Assembly: GCA_015501605.1 (NCBI GenBank)
Contig: JADNRZ010000013.1
Location: forward strand, 1,116,001-1,180,000
Source of the DNA: Panaeolus papilionaceus
Taxonomy: Eukaryota > Basidiomycota > Agaricomycetes > Agaricales
Length of the DNA: 64,000 nt
Direction: 5' to 3'
Shown here: positions 57,735 through 64,000 of the stretch, in pieces
Numbering within the stretch: position 1 is the first letter of the stretch
Layout of the letters: each line of letters opens with the position of its first letter
Made by a program: the position numbers and the translations under genes
The notes under the pieces: generated by a model
The model's input: the letters and a program-made list of their open reading frames with translations, nothing else
What the model was told of the DNA's origin: nothing
Database searches by the model: none

Positions 57735-58262
57735 TCTAAAAATAGATCACTTCGATCTTCATCATCTCCGTGGCTCTGCTTGGCTGATCTCGACCATCAC
57801 CATCCCTCGTCTCTGTCTCTCTCCGCCCTCTCGCCCTCCCCCCCCCCCTCTCACATTCATATCCACACTCATGCTTTCCAGATTCAACCCGCCACCAACA
57901 CGACAGCTAAAAACATGGCTCAAGGTGGGGACAAAAAAAGCTCCGATTCGTCATAAGGCGACGAGGATATAAACGCAATGTCAAGTAAAACAGTAGCAAA
58001 TGTAGAACGAAGAAGGGGAAAAGGTGATTAAAATAAATATTAAAATACGAGGGCGATCTAATTAATCCAGTGCGATCTAGCAAGACAAACGACATCCAAT
58101 ACAACCCAAACACACAGCAATCCTCTCTTCCTCTCCACGCACTCTAATATCCTCTCCAAGCGCCTTTCTCTCCTCTTACAAAGCGTCCTAATCTCTCATC
58201 CCTCCCTCCCCTCCAAAACCCCCCACTCCTCCACCCCGAAAAACCCCGGTAGCCCAGCCCAC
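57735..58262. repeat. Duplicated 3' end and flank of the BTB gene
   Basis: Matches 60120-60597 in order: AAAAATAGATC, then ACGACGAGGATATAAA/CGACGAGGATATAAAC, then ATTAAAATANGAGGGC, then the last 25 or so codons of the BTB gene on the minus strand (FFGVEEWGVLEG). Homology stops abruptly at 58262, just before the 58.4 kb gene. Confidence 0.75.
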
Positions 58263-58398
58263 ATGAAATATATGAGAGATTATAGAATGCATTTAAATAC
58301 TAGCAACTTCAGCTGTATAAATTCACCCAGCATGCCGAAATTCAGTGGTTCAAGTTCATTACTGCAGACACTGATGTGCCTCATTTCTCGTCCATATC

Positions 58399-59585
58399 TT
58401 GTGCAAGGCGTCTACCATATTGGGTGCGATCAATACTGCGGGAATTTCGCAGAGTGGTTATGTCGCGGCATGTCGCGTCGCGTCTCTTGTTCATCAACCC
58501 CCATCATCTTCACTACCAACATTTTCTCGTATTCAAAAATTTACAACTCTCTTGAATGAAATGAAGCAACGGTTGTCATTTCATATTCTCCATCTGCGAA
58601 CATACTCAACTCGACAAAACCGACGCATCATCACGCTAGACCCAACCAAGCTCGTACAACGACAACAAACCGCTATCGACCTATCAAATATAGGACGTGC
58701 TCAGGTATCGACACCAGGAGGACGGAGCCATTTAAGATTTTGGAAGAATTTTTACGGACCGCAGGCGCCCTTCCCAAGCGGAACGAGAGGTTTTTTGTAT
58801 TATTACAGCCCCTCGGATAGGCCTCGCATAGCTGGCCAACTTCGTTTTCGCGTCACACCTAGTGAAGACCCAATATCGTTCCCACATGGCCATGACCTTA
58901 CGCTTCCGCACACAAGGTCTTATTCACCCACGCCATGGAGCATCCCTTTGCTCTATGTGCTTGACACCAAATGCTACGCCGGGCTATTGTCACACCTCGT
59001 CTATGAAGGCCTCGTCGAAGAGAGTCTCGTGGAGTCCATTCGCGAGGTGGGACCTCATCACAAGTCCCGTTGTGCGGTGAATTATCTCTTCAAGCTCTCG
59101 GACCCCTTTGAGTTCAACTACATCAATAGTCCTCATATGATATTTCAGGCGGTAACTGAGTCTGGTCGGGCCTCCATAATATTCGTATTTGGACATCAGA
59201 ATGCTCTACGGGCATCAAAAATAACCTTCAAGTCCGGTACGCAATGCCCATATACGTTTGTTTCTATTGCTAACTGAAGCAATGTCTTCGTCTAGGGAGA
59301 ATCAAAGCCTGTTTTGAGAGGTCTATACTGCCAGAGCACGAGGGAAAGCGCGTGGTGGTGGTACGCTGCTTGGAAGTTGTCGAGCCACTGGTAATGGTGT
59401 CGCCGAAGCCTGATCAGATCCTGGACCCACTCTACCTCGCCGCTTATACCCCAATTGCAGGCCAACTACTACACGTTTCGCCAAGGGGACGACACACCCC
59501 AGAAACACAGCCCAGACCCAGGAGTTTAGACATTTCTGATGGTTCAAAACATGGATCTGCGGCTGCCTTCCGCCTTTTATGGTAG
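58399..59585 (+). CDS. Conserved protein of unknown function, possibly mitochondrial
   Basis: 375 residues from exons 58399-59236 and 59296-59585, phases closing. After a poorly conserved Ser/Ala-rich N-terminus comes LHLRTYSTRQNRRIITLDPTK, an Arg/Ser-rich stretch that could be a mitochondrial presequence. Then FPSGTRGFLYYYSPSDRPRI, RFRVTPSEDPISFPHG, SHLVYEGLVEESLVESI, LFKLSDPFEFNYINSP, IKACFERSILPEHEGKRVVV and LEVVEPLVMVSPKPDQILDP. The paralogue at 44.2 kb shares all blocks and the 290-nt second exon. The start is uncertain: a shorter form would begin at the in-frame ATG at about 58561 (MKQRLSF). No known domain is recognised. Confidence 0.7.
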
Positions 59586-60515
59586 CTTTGCAATTCCGCA
59601 CCGACGGTAAGTCCCTCTCACATGTGTTTTTCTGAGTTGAATTTCGTTGTTGATTGATGGTTTCCATTCCCAACCAGGTCGTCATCGCGGAGAACGAGAA
59701 TGCATTTTTTCGAACGTACGATCTTTCTCCTATCTTGGGCCTTGGTAGCCCTCACTCCAACCGTATCGCCACATGAAATTTTGCCCTAAAGAGAGCCACG
59801 CTTCAGGACCATGTGTAGCAAGTCGCCTCAAGAAAACTTTTCAACCCCTCGAATATAAATTACTATTTTTCTCTTGACGCGACGACCTTCAGATCCTAGT
59901 CGGTAGTACGCTTATGCTTCTCTTTCTCGACTGGGTGTCACTCACTGCTCGTTCAATGTCTCGCTGCTTGTTTTTATGACTTTCTCCTCAGTTCCTCATT
60001 ATTTCTGACATTGAATGTTTGAACCTTTACATCTCCGCACTGTCGTTAGTGGACATCAACCCTCGCCTCGCGCTCTTTGATTTCTTTTTTTTTTATCACC
60101 ATATCGAGGTCCCAACCACGGCCAATTCTACGATCAGCTAAAAATAGATCTCCCAAAATCCTCGTTCTCCGTCTGTCCTCCGTTTGTACCATGTCATCTT
60201 GCGCCTCACCTCACTTGCTCTTCCTACTCTTGCGACCCTTGTTGCTCCTCTGGCATTCATCCACATTCATACTCCCAACACAATACCGTGCTCATCAAGA
60301 TGGATCAACGAGGGGAAAAAAACTCTGATTCGGAATCCAACGACGAGGATATAAAGACGTAAAGTAAAAAAGTAGCAAAGACAGAGAGGAAAGCAAAAGG
60401 TAATTAAAAGGAATATTAAAATATGAGGGCAATCTAATCATTCCATCCCATCCCATCCAATCTAATCCAGAAAACCGACCTATCCAACTCCCCGCCTCGC
60501 CTCTCCTCTCCTCTC
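59586..60515. other. Intergenic, convergent 3' flanks
   Basis: No gene called. The right half (from about 60120) is the 3' flank of the BTB gene and the source of the duplicated segment at 57.7 kb. Confidence 0.4.
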
Positions 60516-61953
60516 CTAATCTCTCATTCCCCCCTCCCTCCTCCCCTCCAAAACCCCCCACTCCTCCACCCCGAAAAATGCTGGTAGCCCAGCCCACATC
60601 TCTTCCTCCGCCTCACCACACTTCTCCTCCCACTCCTTCTGACACTCCTCACACATCCCCGGCGCCCACGCCGCCTTGTTCTCCTCTGCGTAGTCGAGGA
60701 TAGCGGCCATGTCCCAGCCAGAGAGATGAGAGGCCTGGTTGATGCGGGTGGTGTGGCACCGATCGGTGCGCGGGGAGTCGTCGTTGTCGGAGGAGTGGCA
60801 AGAACGGAAGGAACAAGAGGGTGGGGAGAGTTTGAGAAGCCCAAAAGCACTCCGGACCTGCGCATTCAACAGCTCCTGTCGTCCGAGCACACACATCTTC
60901 TTATCACCCCACGCCAAATCTACCTTCTCCCCCTCAAACGTCGTCCCGTCCAATACCTTGTCAAGCGGATGACTGCTCACGCAATACAAGATCGCCGGGA
61001 TGACCCAATCCACGCTCATCTCTCGCGCCAGCTGCAAGGCAGCAAAGGGGGTATTGTCGATCGCGTCTAGAGTACGCGTTTCGGTTCGGTTTTTCCATGC
61101 GGGGAGGGAGATGGGGAATGTGGATTCGAGGTGCAGGATGGAGCGTCGGCGGAGGTAGGGCACGTCGTATTTGGTAGAGAGCCGGAGGATGCCGCGTAGG
61201 ATTTGAATGGTGGTTTTGCAGGGGGGTGGTTCAAAGAAGCTGAAGAGGGATTAGATATTGGTGATGATAGAGACAGAGGAAGGACGAGGGCAGGAAAAGG
61301 ACGAGGTCGGGTTAGGGGTGCGGTGAGCGTATGAGAAGCACGACTACACCCCTCCCTCATATCCACCTCCTTGCGCCCAACTCGCCGAGATGAAAAAGAA
61401 AAGATCCTCACCTCGAATCCATCAACGCCCTCAAAAACACCTCCACATCCCTGGCATCATCCCAAAGCTCAACAACCACACACCCCTCCCACATCAAATT
61501 GCCCTCGCGCGGGGGCGGGAACTCGAACATGTCTCGGAAGACACTACTCCTCGCACACAGGAAGTGCCGGTAAATCTTGAATATCGTGTGACCAGCTTTG
61601 AGGATGAGGCTGCCGTCCGGAAAAAAGAGGTCGGGGATACGAGTGTAGGTGGACAAATCACATTGTGGGGTGATCCAAGTCCCTGAGTGGGCAGCGCAGT
61701 CGGGTTCAGGGGATGTGGATGGGGAGGAATGTGCGTGCGAGAAGCCGTATGATGAGTATGATGAGCAACTGGACGAGGAACAGGAAGAAGAGAGCACCAT
61801 GCTTTCTTCTTGCGATTTAGGGAGCGGGGTCTGGATGGGTGAGGGGTAGGGAATCATAGTGTGGGGCGTTGCCGGGACGAGAGCGGCGGAACCTAAACCT
61901 GAAGATACAGGGTGAGGCATGCCAACCTGCGACGTTGAGGTTGAGGGCATCAT
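60516..61953 (-). CDS. BTB/POZ-domain protein
   Basis: 421 residues from exons 61412-61953 and 60516-61239. After a Ser/Pro-rich N-terminus, the BTB core reads IPDLFFPDGSLILKAGHTIFKIYRHFLCARSSVFRDMFEFP, VVVELWDDARDVEVFLRALMD and FFEPPPCKTTIQILRGILRLSTKYDVPYLRRRSI, followed by a helical C-terminal part with LQLAREMSVDWVIPAILYCVSSHPLD and ACTS-like Cys pairs (CEECQKEWEEKC). This is the usual layout of the large agaricomycete BTB family, probably protein-interaction adaptors, some for Cul3 ligases; no partner can be named. The 3' end is duplicated at 57.7-58.3 kb. The start at 61953 is one of two adjacent ATGs. Confidence 0.85.
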
Positions 61954-63047
61954 GATGAATGTGGTCGATGTGGTAGAAAGGAGCCCAAGTGGGGTATAGG
62001 TGACAAGAAAGTTCGTCTATCTGGGGGGCTTAAGTTGGCACAGTCGTGTGATGATGAAAAGTCACGTACCGATGCGAGAGTCTTCAAGACTCTAAGTTGA
62101 GTTTAGATGAAGATGAGTGCAGAAAGAAGGTCGTAGTAGTCTGCAAAGACAGCAAAAGCTGAACGAGAGATATAGCACTTAAAACGGAGCGAAAGGGAAA
62201 GAAAAACGAGAATCAAAACGCGATGGTGGTGGCGGTGGTGGTGGAGCAAAAACAAAAAAGAATGGGAAAGAGAATAAAAAGAAAAGGCACCAAGCGATCG
62301 TCCGATGAGGAAGGGCACGCGGCGGTCCAAACAAGCTCCCAAAAAAAAAATTGGACCCGCACCAAAGGTTATTTGGTCGTCAAGATCAGGGTGGCGATCT
62401 ATAGCACAGGTGGGAATGAATTGAGATTGCTGCTTTGGGCGATCAGACCTTTGTACTCACATTGTTGCAACGATAATCCGGGATGGCTGGAGGGGGAGGG
62501 GGCAGCTGATTAGGTTATCGATGTCGATGAGTGAATAAATGGATGGATGGATGGATAAACTTACCGTACCATGATCGTGAAGAGGAAGAGCGATGTAATT
62601 GAATTTGTGAGGTGTGAATCTCGCCGTCTTCCCCGCCACTTCCAAGCCCTGCCTTGCCTTGCCTTGTCTCGCCTCGTTGACGACCCCTCCTCGTTCCCCA
62701 ATTAACCGATAACCGATAACCCATACCTACCCAATCCTATCCTATCTCAGTTAAACGTTAGCCACGCACACGCCCTTCCATTCCACCCCAATATCATTCA
62801 CGCGTTCATTTTTACGCAACATCCTCGTTCCTGATGTGATACATGAAAAGCCGATGGCGATAGTGTCTCTGTCCCCTCCTCGCCACGCTCCTTATCTGTT
62901 ATATGTCACTCATAAAGAGAAATGAATGATATATTTTACGCGTTACAGCCGATATGGATGGGATGGGATGGGAATAGTGTTGGAGCAATAAAACGAATTG
63001 AACCTGGGGTACAGGTATGATACACGCCATATCGTATCATATCCATA
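61954..63047. other. Upstream of the BTB gene; intergenic
   Basis: No gene called. Contains a GATG microsatellite near 62538-62552 and a short AACCGATAACCGATAACC stretch near 62703 related to the interior of the MITE at 63.1 kb. Confidence 0.4.
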
Positions 63048-63225
63048 CAGTCGACTCTGTCATAACCGATAGCTGTCATAACCGATAACCTCTAATATCC
63101 GATAACTTTTGGTGACTCCCAAATTGCCTTCCAAGGCTTAAAACCCGCTGTGATAACCGATAACCTCCCATAACCGATAGCTTTTGGTGACTCCCGAGAC
63201 CTATCGGTTATGACAGAGTCGACTG
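63048..63225. mobile_element. 178 bp pogo/Tc1-mariner-type MITE
   Basis: Perfect terminal inverted repeats of at least 24 nt, beginning CAGTCGACTCTGTCATAACC, bounded by TA on both sides (63046-63047 and 63226-63227), the target duplication of Tc1/mariner/pogo elements. The inside holds two direct repeats with CGATA and CTTTTGGTGACTCCC blocks (about 63076-63120 and 63152-63196). There is no coding capacity. Confidence 0.85.
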
Positions 63226-64000
63226 TATCATACCCGCCCTGAGTATCGATCACCCGTCCCACCTTTTCCCGCCACCATCGCAACCAAAACCCGATGCATG
63301 TCCGAAATGTAAAATGGAGATCATGGAGTAAGAGTGCTGGCATTCCATGGATTCCAAGCCCTCACGCTCAAGGGCGATATGATAGGAGCCGCATAAACAT
63401 ATCCATCCACAATCAAAACGAGGCGCCTCAAAAAACCTACAAGCAGAAAAAAATTAATCAAAGTCGTGCGATGGATTAGATAGAGGTGAGAGTTGAGGCA
63501 CAACTCAGACGGGACGTGGAGCGTTGTTTGTGGCTGACGCTTGCTTGTATTTGTTTATTTGAGAGCTCAATGAGGTGAGACCGTGAGAGGCACCGCCACG
63601 GGGGTCTGGGCCAGTCTATTTTGATGCTCTTGCATTCTTACGATAGGGGTGGGTGTACGTTATATTTTTGTAATCTCGAGTGGGGGTGGCAAGTTCTTCT
63701 ATTTCGTGTCATTTACTCCAATTCCATCTACGTCTTGACCACGTTTCTCTTGTGCTGTCGTCGAAATTCACTCTTTATCCATTTATAACGGTAGCGCCGA
63801 CCAGCGGCATAGCCCGCTACCAAAAAGCCTGCTTTTTATAGAACATGGGTAGTTTAGACCAGTCGAAACTCAATGGGTAAAATTGCATCTGTGTAGATCC
63901 ACACAAAGTTGAGTAATCTGAAGAGTCAGATTGCGAGCTGTTGAAGATGTAACATTTAGTACCCCAGTATTATAATTTGTGTAATCAAACTCACTTCATT
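63226..64000. other. Right-edge intergenic DNA
   Basis: No gene, repeat or RNA gene recognised. A short stem GGTAGCG..CGCTACC lies near 63791-63821. Confidence 0.35.

Noticed and set aside
1..64000. CRISPR arrays, tRNA and rRNA genes
   Set aside because: No regularly spaced repeats, no tRNA cloverleaf with A/B boxes and no rRNA segments were recognised by eye; a covariance-model scan could still find a tRNA.

Overview
This is a nuclear window from a filamentous fungus, most likely an agaricomycete basidiomycete. The evidence is dense, very short GT-AG introns (about 50-60 nt), tiny exons down to 14 nt, NACHT and BTB/POZ proteins, a secreted M14 carboxypeptidase, GH11-like proteins, and patches of repeat-derived DNA. 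Gene models were built by joining open frames at GT..AG sites; where it was checked, exon phases close to whole codons. No species is claimed.

Left part (1-14 kb): a ChaC-type gamma-glutamylcyclotransferase gene runs off the left edge on the minus strand. It is followed by a secreted single-pass membrane protein (minus). Next comes a family of small glycine-rich four-helix membrane proteins: a relic at 7.2 kb and genes at 7.8, 11.4 and 13.4 kb. One intact M14 carboxypeptidase (9.1-11.1 kb) lies tail-to-tail with the 11.4 kb member. That pair was duplicated in tandem, leaving a decayed carboxypeptidase copy (12.3-13.2 kb) beside an intact membrane-protein copy.

Middle (14-35 kb): a 1.8 kb transposon-like element with inverted ends and an internal hairpin (14.3-16.1 kb). 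Then a large membrane-anchored pepsin-family protease with a 1.39 kb first intron (19.2-24.1 kb). Two tandem GH11 xylanase-fold genes (25.3-27.1 kb) have both lost the catalytic nucleophile. Two convergent AIG1-like P-loop GTPase genes follow (28.0-31.2 kb), then a conserved gene of unknown function (32.7-34.1 kb).

Right part (35-64 kb): an AGATAA cluster, a LINE relic, and further copies of the GTPase family (decayed at 38.3 and 54.4 kb, intact at 55.3 kb). There are two tandem CNNM/Mam3-type DUF21 membrane proteins (41.4-43.5 and 45.7-48.8 kb) with an unrelated gene between them whose paralogue sits at 58.4 kb. A broken NACHT NTPase (51.2-54.0 kb) and a BTB/POZ gene (60.5-62.0 kb), whose 3' end is duplicated at 57.7-58.3 kb, complete it, with a 178 bp pogo-like MITE near the right edge.

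The clearest theme is repeated local duplication followed by uneven decay. The items most worth following up are the GH11-fold pair without catalytic glutamates, the five-copy GTPase family with its conserved TTMWD motif in place of the usual G4, and the uncharacterised small membrane-protein family next to the carboxypeptidase.
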